Assembly: GCA_038363005.1 (NCBI GenBank)
Contig: JBBQBI010000017.1
Coordinates: 1 to 64,000, forward strand
From: JAKOWB01 sp038363005
GTDB taxonomy: Bacteria; Pseudomonadota; Alphaproteobacteria; Kiloniellales; JACOMY01
Length of the DNA: 64,000 bases
Direction of reading: 5' to 3'
Part shown: positions 16,852 through 25,762 of the stretch, piece by piece
Numbering within the stretch: the first letter of the stretch is position 1
How the letters are laid out: every line of letters starts with the position of its first letter
Notes under the pieces: generated by a model
Told to the model about the DNA's origin: nothing
The model's database searches: none
Seen by the model: only the letters and a program-made list of their open reading frames with translations
Position numbers and translations under genes: made by a program

Positions 16852-18138
16852 ATGACCACAGCGGCACGGGCGCGGCGCGCCGGACTCTGGCTGACCCTAC
16901 TGGCGCTCCTGGCTGGCTGCGTCACCAGCGGCCAGCCGACCAAGGTGGTCTACGTCAAGGCCCCGGCACTCAGCGCCCTGGACCAGCAGAAGCTGCAGCC
17001 GCGCTATCGCGTTGGGCTGCTGGCGGGCGATGGCGAGGCGGAGTTCCTGGGGCAGGTGACGGCCGAGTCCGTCGCCGCCCTGCGGTTGCTGCTGCAGGCG
17101 AATCCCAAGCTGCGGGTGCTGCAGCTGACCAGCCCGGGCGGCGATGTCACCGCGGTCCAGACGCTGCTGCCGGTGCTGGCCGGGCAGCACCTCACCACCT
17201 TCGTGCCGCTGGCCTGTGAGTCGGCCTGCACGATGCTCTTCCTGGCCGGCGAGCGGCGGGAACTCGGCGCGCACGGCCGGCTGGGATTCCACCGCAGCTA
17301 TCCCAGCCTGGCACCGAGCACCAGTTCGCCGACTTCGGCCGGCAACACGCTGATGCGCCAGATGATGCTGGCGGCCGGTGCCTCGACTGCCTTCGTCGAT
17401 CGCGTCGTCGCCACGCCACCCGACCAGCTGTGGTTTCCCACCGTGGCTGAACTGGTCGCCGCCAAGATCGTCACCCAGGCGGCGCCGCAACGCCATGCGG
17501 CAAGCCAGGCCGGCGACGAGGTGGCGCTGGTCGACTGGGTGCTGCTCAACGGACCGACGGAGCGGGCCTTCGGCGAGGCCTATCCGGCCAGCTTCGCCAC
17601 GCTCCGCCAAGCCCTCTACGCTGCTTTCGTCGCGGCGCCGCAGGATGTTGAGCGACGCCAGGCGCTGATCAGCGGTGCCGTGGATCCGGCCTTCGCCGAG
17701 GCCTTGCCGCACGCCAGCGACGCGGCGGTGCTGGAATTCTACCGGCTGCTCTATGACCTGGTGCTGGAGGTGGAGCAGCGCGACCCCCGGCAATGCGTGG
17801 GCATCGCCGACTTTGGCGCTACGGATTCCGAGCTCGATGCCGACCTGGAATGGCGCTTCAGCCGGCGCCTTGACCACAGCGCGGCACTGGTCTTCCTGTC
17901 CTACGCGCAGGGTGGTGCAGCGGTGCCGGACCGTGCCACGGCGGTTGCCGCGGCGGACCGCTTCCTCGACAAACTGGCGCGCAGCGGGGCCTTCACCGAG
18001 GCCCAGGTCGCGGCGATGGATGATCCCAAGGGCCATCCGCGCATCTGGTGCGCGGCTTTCCATGTGCTGCTGGAGGCGGCGCTGGCAGAGGGGGAGGCCG
18101 GCGGCGTGCTGGCCCTACGTGGTATCTTCTACCGGTAG
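16852..18138 (+). CDS. lipoprotein with ClpP/crotonase-like (COG3904) protease domain, first paralog
   Basis: The 428-residue product starts with a lipoprotein signal ending LLAGC (lipidated Cys23), so it is anchored on the periplasmic side. Residues about 50-235 form a ClpP/crotonase-like domain: oxyanion loop TSPGGD (residues 93-98), then ACESACTMLFLAGERR with the likely nucleophile Ser124, and LGFHRSY with likely His147. This matches COG3904 proteins, which are predicted serine peptidases. The remaining 190 residues are helical and have no domain I know; they are shared with the next gene, including two cysteines (DPRQC and IWCAAF) that could pair. A GGGGGG tract precedes the ATG. Confidence 0.8.
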   Translation: MTTAARARRAGLWLTLLALLAGCVTSGQPTKVVYVKAPALSALDQQKLQPRYRVGLLAGDGEAEFLGQVTAESVAALRLLLQANPKLRVLQLTSPGGDVTAVQTLLPVLAGQHLTTFVPLACESACTMLFLAGERRELGAHGRLGFHRSYPSLAPSTSSPTSAGNTLMRQMMLAAGASTAFVDRVVATPPDQLWFPTVAELVAAKIVTQAAPQRHAASQAGDEVALVDWVLLNGPTERAFGEAYPASFATLRQALYAAFVAAPQDVERRQALISGAVDPAFAEALPHASDAAVLEFYRLLYDLVLEVEQRDPRQCVGIADFGATDSELDADLEWRFSRRLDHSAALVFLSYAQGGAAVPDRATAVAAADRFLDKLARSGAFTEAQVAAMDDPKGHPRIWCAAFHVLLEAALAEGEAGGVLALRGIFYR

Positions 18139-18190
18139 TGGTCGGTCAGCTTGGGCTTGTGCCGGGTGGCGGTCTGGCGATGATGGAGCC

Positions 18191-19507
18191 ATGACCCTCT
18201 GCTCGGCCCTGTCCGCTGCCCTGCGGGGCCTGCTGGTCGCCGTGCTGCTGCTGCCGGCGCTGGGCGGCTGTGCGCGCCAGGGGGTGGCCACTGCGCCGGC
18301 TGCTACCGTGGTGCCGGCTGTTCCCGCCTTTCCGCCTGCCGATCTGGCGGCCCTGGCGCCGCGGTTTTCCGTGGCGCTGTTCGATGCCGGACAGGGGCTC
18401 GAGTTCCGCGGCGAGATCACGTCTGAATCAGCCGCGGCGCTGCGCCAGGCCCTGGCAGCGGCGCCAGCGGTGACGCGGCTCAGCCTGACCAGCCCCGGCG
18501 GCAGCCTGGGGGCGGCGATCGAGGCAGCCAACGTCATTGCGCTGCGCCACCTGACCACGGTCGTGCCGCTGGCCTGCATCTCGGCCTGCACGCTGCTGTT
18601 CGTCGCCGGCCGCGAACGCCTGCTTGCCGCCGACGCGCGCTTGGGCTTTCACGCCGCCGCGCCGGCGCTGCCGGCGGCGGCTGGCAACCCTGTTGTCACC
18701 GCCTTCGGTAACGACGTGATGCGCCAGTGGCTGCTGCAGCACGGCGTGGCCGTCGCCTTCCTCGACCAGGTGCTGGCGGTGGCGCACGATCGCGTCTGGT
18801 ACCCCAGCCGGACCCAGCTGACGCGCGCCGGCGTGATGACCGGCACCAGCCGGGACCCGGCCGCCCTGGCGGCGGCGGATGGCGACCCGGCCACGTTGGC
18901 CGACTGGGTGTTCCTGAACGATCCGCTGTTCGTCGGCCTGCGGGCTGCCTTTCCGCAAGACTATGCGACGCTGCGCGCGGAGCTGCTGGCGGCCTTCCGC
19001 CAGGGCGGCGACGACCTGAGCATCGATGCGCTGGCCGGCGCCGGCGTCACCGCGGCGCTGGAGAAGGCCCTGCCGGTGGCCTCCGACGCCGTGCTGCTGG
19101 GCTTCTTCGAGGTGATGCACGATACCTTGGCGGCGCAGCGCGATATCGACCCGCAGGCCTGCCGCAGCGTGCTGCAGCCGGGCGACATGCTGCGCGACCT
19201 GGACCAGCGCTCCCAGCTGGAACTGGGTGATCGCATGGCGCGCGTGCTGGCGCTGGCCTTCTTCTCGGTGGCGCGCGGGCCGGCGCCGCCGGTCAGCCGC
19301 GCGCTCTATGACATCGAGTGGACCGCGCTGGCACAGCGGGTCTGGCAAAGCGGCGTGCTGCGCGACAGCGACCGCGCCCTGCTGCATGAGCCGACGCGTG
19401 ACCCGCGCCGTTTCTGCACCGTGGCGCTGGCTATCCTCGACGCCATGCTGGCCTCGCCGCCGGCGAAGCGCGCGGTGATCCTGCGCGGCCTGGTGCAGTT
19501 CCCCTGA
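18191..19507 (+). CDS. lipoprotein with ClpP/crotonase-like (COG3904) protease domain, second paralog
   Basis: The 438-residue product is a paralog of the preceding gene, 52 bases downstream. The signal peptide ends LPALGGC (lipidated Cys27). The protease-like domain shows TSPGGS (100-105), ACISACTLLFVAGRER with likely nucleophile Ser131, and LGFHAAA with likely His154. The C-terminal helical region keeps the two cysteines of the first paralog (DPQAC and RRFCTVAL) and the ending LRGLVQF. The two proteins have diverged strongly outside the motifs, so the duplication is old. Substrate unknown. The frame is open for 172 codons upstream inside the neighbour, but the lipoprotein signal fixes the start at 18191. 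Confidence 0.8.
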   Translation: MTLCSALSAALRGLLVAVLLLPALGGCARQGVATAPAATVVPAVPAFPPADLAALAPRFSVALFDAGQGLEFRGEITSESAAALRQALAAAPAVTRLSLTSPGGSLGAAIEAANVIALRHLTTVVPLACISACTLLFVAGRERLLAADARLGFHAAAPALPAAAGNPVVTAFGNDVMRQWLLQHGVAVAFLDQVLAVAHDRVWYPSRTQLTRAGVMTGTSRDPAALAAADGDPATLADWVFLNDPLFVGLRAAFPQDYATLRAELLAAFRQGGDDLSIDALAGAGVTAALEKALPVASDAVLLGFFEVMHDTLAAQRDIDPQACRSVLQPGDMLRDLDQRSQLELGDRMARVLALAFFSVARGPAPPVSRALYDIEWTALAQRVWQSGVLRDSDRALLHEPTRDPRRFCTVALAILDAMLASPPAKRAVILRGLVQFP

Positions 19508-19517
19508 AGTAGGGCGC

Positions 19518-20222
19518 CTACTGCTCCTTGTAGCGGTAGCCGACGCCGTAGAGCGTTTCGATCTGGTTGAAGTCGTCGTCGACCTGCTTGAACTTCTTGC
19601 GCAGCCGCTTGATGTGGCTGTCGATGGTGCGGTCGTCGACGTAGATGTGCTCGCCATAGGCCGCGTCCATCAGCTGGTCGCGGTTCTTGACGTGGCCGGT
19701 GCGGCTGGCCAGTGCCTTGAGGATCAGGAACTCGGTCACCGTCAGCTGCACGTGGCCGCCCTTCCAGGTGCAGAGGTGGCGCGTGGTGTCGAGCATCAGG
19801 TCGCCCTTGACGATCGGCGCCTCGGCGGCCGGGCCGCCCTCCTCGGGCTTGTCGGCCTGGCCACGTCGCAGCAGGGCGCGGATGCGCTCCACCAGCAGGC
19901 GCTGCGAGAAGGGCTTCTTGATGTAGTCGTCGGCGCCCATGCGCAGCCCCAGCACCTCGTCCACCTCGTCATCCTTCGAGGTCAGGAAGATCACCGGCAG
20001 GGCCGAGCTTTCGCGGATCCGGCGCAGCAGCTCCATGCCGTCCATGCGGGGCATCTTGATGTCGAGCACCGCCAGGTCGACCGGCGCGGTGGCCAGCGCG
20101 CGCAGCGCCTCGTGCCCATCGGTGTAGGTCTTCACCTTGTAGCCTTCGGCTTCCAAGGCGATGGTCACCGAGGTCAGGATGTTCTTGTCGTCATCGACCA
20201 GCGCGATGGTGTGCTGAGTCAT
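19518..20222 (-). CDS. chvI: two-component response regulator ChvI
   Basis: The 234-residue OmpR/PhoB-type regulator has a receiver domain (ALVDDDKN acidic pair, phospho-Asp in VLDIKMPRMDG, Thr in IFLTSKDD, Lys in YIKKPF) and a winged-helix DNA-binding domain ending IETLYGVGYRYKEQ. The sequence is that of ChvI, the alphaproteobacterial envelope and acid-stress regulator. Its position next to pckA agrees with the conserved chvI-pckA neighbourhood. The partner kinase gene chvG, usually directly downstream, is missing here: the gene runs tail to tail into the ClpP-like lipoprotein. The start at 20222 is chosen for the family N terminus MTQHTIALVDDD. Confidence 0.9.
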   Translation of the reverse strand: MTQHTIALVDDDKNILTSVTIALEAEGYKVKTYTDGHEALRALATAPVDLAVLDIKMPRMDGMELLRRIRESSALPVIFLTSKDDEVDEVLGLRMGADDYIKKPFSQRLLVERIRALLRRGQADKPEEGGPAAEAPIVKGDLMLDTTRHLCTWKGGHVQLTVTEFLILKALASRTGHVKNRDQLMDAAYGEHIYVDDRTIDSHIKRLRKKFKQVDDDFNQIETLYGVGYRYKEQ

Positions 20223-20419
20223 GTAGGCCCCCGGGTGCAGCGCTTGTGCGTTCTGGGCGGAAGCCGCCCGCAGTTCCATGGTCATGGCAGACCTGCCCTC
20301 CTTACCACTGTCTTGTCCAGATGCTTGTTGGCTGGCGCAGCGAAGACATGGCGAGTTCAGGGCCTTATTATGGCAGTGGGCTTGACCCTCCGGACCCGGA
20401 CCGGCAGCGTCTGGCGGTC

Positions 20420-20929
20420 ATGACAGAGCCACCGACCCCCGACAAGCTGGCCCCCGACCGCCTGGCAATGGGCGCCGAGGCGCGGGCCCTGGCGCTGGGC
20501 CTGGACCGCGGCGTGCTGGCCACCCGGCTGGCGCGCGCCGACCAGCCCGGGCTGGCCAGCGGCCATCCCTACGCCTCGCTGGTCCTGCTGGCCTGGGAGG
20601 CGACGGGGCTGGTGCCGCTGCTGCTGCTGTCCGACCTGGCCGACCATACCCGCAACCTCAAGTCCGATTCGGCCGCCTCGCTGCTACTCGACGGCACCGT
20701 CGGGCTGGCTGAGCCGCTGACCGGGTCGCGCCTGACCCTGCTGGGCCGACTCGGGCCGGCCGACCCGGCGCTGAAGGCACGCTTCGTCGACCGCCATCCC
20801 GGCAGCCGGCGCTACCTGGACTTCAAGGACTTCAACCTTTACCGGCTGGTGCCCAGCGCGGCACACGTCGTCGCTGGTTTCGGCCGAATCGCCTGGCTGA
20901 CGCTGGCGGAGATATCCACAACCGAATAG
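20420..20929 (+). CDS. HugZ-like pyridoxamine 5'-phosphate oxidase-fold protein
   Basis: The 169-residue product has the split-barrel flavin- or haem-binding fold of the HugZ/PNPOx-related family. Seen are HPYASLVLLAWEATGLVPLLLLSDLADHTRN (given here only as a region, about residues 45-80), the substrate-binding SAASLLLDG and the C-terminal VVAGFGRIAWL. Members bind FMN or haem, and some degrade haem; the shorter alphaproteobacterial forms are uncharacterised. Longer in-frame starts exist upstream but the ATG at 20420 gives the typical length. It stands between chvI (divergent) and pckA (same strand). Confidence 0.78.
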   Translation: MTEPPTPDKLAPDRLAMGAEARALALGLDRGVLATRLARADQPGLASGHPYASLVLLAWEATGLVPLLLLSDLADHTRNLKSDSAASLLLDGTVGLAEPLTGSRLTLLGRLGPADPALKARFVDRHPGSRRYLDFKDFNLYRLVPSAAHVVAGFGRIAWLTLAEISTTE

Positions 20930-20948
20930 GCCCCATGCGCTGCGACCC

Positions 20949-20983
20949 TTGGCCCTTGGCGGGGGTCGGTCTGTAACGTTACA
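20949..20983 (+). promoter_or_regulatory. candidate pckA promoter with palindromic operator
   Basis: TTGGCC (20949-20954), 17 bases, then TGTAAC (20972-20977) make a plausible -35/-10 pair. The -10 is the left half of a perfect 12-bp palindrome, TGTAACGTTACA, at 20972-20983. A dimeric regulator binding there would block the promoter. Which protein binds is unknown. Confidence 0.4.
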
Positions 20984-21041
20984 AACCAACACGTCATTTC
21001 GGGTGGGGCCCAACCCACCCGCGAGCAGGGAGAAGTGGCAC

Positions 21042-22679
<1,638 letters not shown>

Positions 22680-22689
22680 CGCCGGCCTG

Positions 22690-23040
22690 GAACTGGAAGT
22701 AGAAGAACGGCTGGGCCGCGTAGGGCATCAGCGAGACGGTGACAGCCGCTGCGACGCCGTAGAGCAGCGCCTGCGCGGCAGCCGGCATCGCCAGCAGCCG
22801 CTCGGCCAGCGCCCAGCGCCGCCAGGCGATGTGCAGCAACGCCAAGAGGGCGAACCCGAACCAGAGCCGGCCATCGAGACCGAGCCCACCGACGGCCTTC
22901 ATGCCGAGGCTGCCCCCGATCACCCGTAGCGCCGCGTCGACCGAGCCGGCTCGGAAGAAGGCGATGCAGAGCGTGCCGTAGGTGAGGGTGATGGCGAAGG
23001 CCAGCGACATCGGCAGCGAGAGGTCGATGCGGTTGCGCGC
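22690..23040 (-). pseudogene. remnant of a second MBOAT O-acyltransferase gene (C-terminal 117 residues only)
   Basis: On the minus strand the translation aligns without gaps to the last 117 residues of the intact MBOAT protein encoded just to the right; I count 63 identical residues (54%), including FAIT, YGTL, FFRA, ALLALLHIAWRR, QALLYG and the terminal YFQF. The stop codon of the intact gene is replaced by CAG, so the frame runs on antisense into the end of pckA to 22615. The 5' three quarters of the gene are missing, including the catalytic histidine region. An ATG at 23100 could start a 161-residue product, so expression cannot be excluded. The divergence shows an old paralog rather than a recent copy. 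Confidence 0.75.
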
Positions 23041-23114
23041 GCCCCTCCGTTTGTCGCACACTTTAAAGGCCCCGGCATGGCGCGCATCCGGCGCGGTCAT
23101 TCTGGAAGCCCGGT

Positions 23115-24506
23115 TCAGAACTGGAAGTAGTAGAAGGGCTGATCCTGGTAGGGCAGCAGCGCGATGACCGCCGCCACCGCGCCGCCATAGAGTAGCGCCT
23201 GCACGCCGACCGGCAAGGTCAGCAGCCGCTGGCCCAGGCTCTGGCGGCGCCAGGCGATATGCAGCAACGCCAGCAGAGCGATCGCCAGCCAGGCCGGCCA
23301 GCCCAGGCTGGCGCCGCCGGTCGAGCCCAGCCCCAGGCCGCGGCCGATCATCTCCACCCCTTTGCCGACCGAGCTGGCGCGGAAGAAGGTGGCGCTCAAA
23401 GTGCCATAGGCGAAGGTGATGGCGAAGGCCGGCAGCAGCGGCAGGCCGACCTTGATGCCGTTGCGCCGCATGGCAATGAGGAAACCCAGCGCCAAGCCCT
23501 GCAGCAGGCCCCAGGTGACGAAGGTCCAGCCGGCGCCGTGCCACAGCCCGACCAGCGCCATGGTGATCGCCAGGTTGCGGTAGACCGACCAACCCTTCTT
23601 GTGGAACGGCAAGCGCAGGTAGAGGTAGTCGCGAAACCAGGCCGCCAGGGTCATGTGCCAGCGTCGCCAGTATTCCGCCATGTTGCGGGCCAGCAGCGGC
23701 GCGTCGAAATTCCACGGCAGGCGGAAGCCAAGCAGCCCGGCGGCGGCGATGGCCATCTCCGAATAGCCGGAGAAATCGCAGTATAGCTGGATGCGGAACA
23801 GCACCATCGCCGCCCAGAGGCTGGCGCTGTCATAGAGCGCCGGCGCTGCCCAGACAGGGTCGATCGCCCAACCGATGGAATCGGCCACCACCGCCTTCTT
23901 GAACAGCCCGACCAGGAACAGCAGGGTGCAGGCGGTTACCGGTACGTCAGCGGCGGTCATGCGGCGGTCGAGCTGCGGCAGGAATTCGCCGGCGCGCAGG
24001 ATCGGCCCGGCGACCAGCTGCGGGAAGAAAGCGACGTAGAGCATGATGTCGAGCAGCGAACGCCGGGCAGCGACGCGCCGGTCGTAGACGTCGACGGTGT
24101 AGGACATCGACTGGAAGGTGTAGAAGCTCAATCCCGGCGGCAGCAGGATCTGCAGCAGCCAGGGCTCCATGCCGATGCCGAGGTCGCCGAGCAGCCCGGT
24201 GAAGCTGGTGGCGAAGAAGTTGAAGTACTTGAAGGTCCCGAGGATGGCCAGGTTGCTGCCCAGGCTGATCCACAGTGCCACTCTTCGGCGCGGGTGCGCT
24301 GGATGTGCGTCGAGCCACAGCGCGGTGCTGTAGTCGATCAGCGTCGACAGCAGCAGCAGCCCGCAGAGGCGCCAGTCCCACCAGCCGTAGAAGACGTAGC
24401 TGGCCACCAGCAGGATGAGCTTGCGCTGGCGCTGACCCTGCCGCCACCAATAGAGCAGCAGCACCACCGCCAGCAGGACAAAATAGACGCGCTCGGTGAA
24501 TAGCAC
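23115..24506 (-). CDS. MBOAT family O-acyltransferase (AlgI/DltB-like)
   Basis: The 463-residue polytopic membrane protein has 10 or more hydrophobic segments. It shows the AlgI-type blocks SFYTFQSMSYTVDVY, FPQLVAGPILRAGEFLPQL, MAEYWRRWHMTLAAWFRDYLY and GLWHGAGWTFVTWGLLQG; the last holds the catalytic histidine. Such proteins carry an acetyl or acyl group across the inner membrane to modify an exported polysaccharide. The SGNH-type gene immediately upstream in the operon is the expected periplasmic partner. The polymer modified is unknown. Confidence 0.92.
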   Translation of the reverse strand: MLFTERVYFVLLAVVLLLYWWRQGQRQRKLILLVASYVFYGWWDWRLCGLLLLSTLIDYSTALWLDAHPAHPRRRVALWISLGSNLAILGTFKYFNFFATSFTGLLGDLGIGMEPWLLQILLPPGLSFYTFQSMSYTVDVYDRRVAARRSLLDIMLYVAFFPQLVAGPILRAGEFLPQLDRRMTAADVPVTACTLLFLVGLFKKAVVADSIGWAIDPVWAAPALYDSASLWAAMVLFRIQLYCDFSGYSEMAIAAAGLLGFRLPWNFDAPLLARNMAEYWRRWHMTLAAWFRDYLYLRLPFHKKGWSVYRNLAITMALVGLWHGAGWTFVTWGLLQGLALGFLIAMRRNGIKVGLPLLPAFAITFAYGTLSATFFRASSVGKGVEMIGRGLGLGSTGGASLGWPAWLAIALLALLHIAWRRQSLGQRLLTLPVGVQALLYGGAVAAVIALLPYQDQPFYYFQF

Positions 24507-24511
24507 GGCAG

Positions 24512-25636
24512 CTAGCGACCGGTTTTAAGCAAGGCGCAGAGCTGCTCGCCGATCATGCGGCTGAGCCGGATGGCGCCTTGTCGGGCGACATGCCCAGAAT
24601 CGTAGAAATAGTCGGGGTCGGGGAAGGGCAGGATGTCGCGGTCGATGGCCAGGTCGATGGCCGGCAGCTCCGGTGCCAGCGCCAGCGCATTGCGAGCCGA
24701 GACCGCCGCCGGACTGAACTGCGCCGGCAGCAGCAACAGCACCGGCTGGCCGCCACCGGCGCGGATGCGGGCGACCAGCGCCAGCGCCTGGGCGGCCAGC
24801 GCGGGCGAGCGTTGCGCCAGGGCGGCGCGGGCCTGCGCCAGGATGCCGGGGCGGGCCAGCGCGGCGAGCGATCGCAGGAACTGGGCGTGGCGCTGGCGGG
24901 CGGCAGCGTTTTCATCGTCTTCCGGTGCGACATAGCCAGCGGCCCGCAGGAGCATCGGCCTCACCTGTTGCCGCGCGCCACGCTCGAACAGCGCATCGTG
25001 CAAGCGGTGACGGCCCAGGTCCGCCGCCACGGCGTCGAGCACATGGCCCAGTCCGTCGATCCAGTCTTCCCCGTTCGAGCGCCCGCCGGCCAGAGTGATG
25101 GCAAGATAGTCCAGACCGTCGGCGTGGCGTTCGGCGTTTTCCGGGCGGCCAAGCCCCTCCGCCTGCCCGGCGCGAAACCCGCCCCCCTCGGTGACGACCA
25201 GAACCTGGCTGGCCGACCCGGTCTCGATCTGGTCGATCAGCATCGCCATGTCGCCTACCGTGGCGCCACCGGCACCGAGATTGAGGCTGTGGCCCTGGCA
25301 GCCCTGCTCGGCCAGGGCTTGATCGACCAGGGTAGGGTCGACCGCGCGCAGCGTGTGGCTGGTGCCGACGAAATAGATGTCAGCCGCGCCGACGGCCTGT
25401 AGCAGCGCCAGCTTATCCGACGTCGGGCCGTCCGGTCGCCAGTCCAGGACGGCCGCCAGGCGGTCGACGCCAACGCCGACCAGCAGCAAGCCGATGGCAA
25501 TGAGCAGCAGGAAACGGGCAAGCGCGCCGGGCCCCGGCCGCCAGTGCCGCGCGGCCGGGCCGTCCAGGTCGATCAGGCTGCCGTTGCAGGCGGCCTCGCG
25601 CCGCTCCGGGGAGCCAGGTTCGCTAGTTGTATTCAT
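24512..25636 (-). CDS. membrane-anchored SGNH-hydrolase-like protein, partner of MBOAT acyltransferase
   Basis: The 374-residue product has one N-terminal membrane helix (about residues 40-60, ALARFLLLIAIGLLLVGVGV) and a periplasmic domain. The nucleophile block is IYFVGTSHTLRAVDP, and the C-terminal acid-histidine pair is YFYDSGHVARQG, both fitting the SGNH (AlgJ/AlgX, DltD-like) group. It probably accepts the acyl group brought by the MBOAT protein and places it on a polysaccharide. It ends 5 bases before the MBOAT start. The ATG at 25636 is chosen because upstream codons carry no sensible sequence. Confidence 0.82.
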   Translation of the reverse strand: MNTTSEPGSPERREAACNGSLIDLDGPAARHWRPGPGALARFLLLIAIGLLLVGVGVDRLAAVLDWRPDGPTSDKLALLQAVGAADIYFVGTSHTLRAVDPTLVDQALAEQGCQGHSLNLGAGGATVGDMAMLIDQIETGSASQVLVVTEGGGFRAGQAEGLGRPENAERHADGLDYLAITLAGGRSNGEDWIDGLGHVLDAVAADLGRHRLHDALFERGARQQVRPMLLRAAGYVAPEDDENAAARQRHAQFLRSLAALARPGILAQARAALAQRSPALAAQALALVARIRAGGGQPVLLLLPAQFSPAAVSARNALALAPELPAIDLAIDRDILPFPDPDYFYDSGHVARQGAIRLSRMIGEQLCALLKTGR

Positions 25637-25762
25637 GCCCCCTGCCGGCCATCGATTGGTCGCTGGGGCCGCGGTCGAGCCTCGCGGTCCCCACACCGCT
25701 GTATAAAATAGTAATCAGATTGATCCGCCAAGGTGTGGCGGGGATCGCCGACGGCAGCGCCC

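Noticed and set aside
17675..18190. 172-codon upstream extension of the second ClpP-like lipoprotein
   Set aside because: It lies inside the first paralog in another frame; the lipoprotein signal peptide at 18191 marks the true start.
20912..20920. Single near-perfect DnaA box (ATATCCACA) at the end of the HugZ-like gene
   Set aside because: It is isolated, inside a coding region and far from dnaA; one mismatch to the 9-mer is expected by chance.
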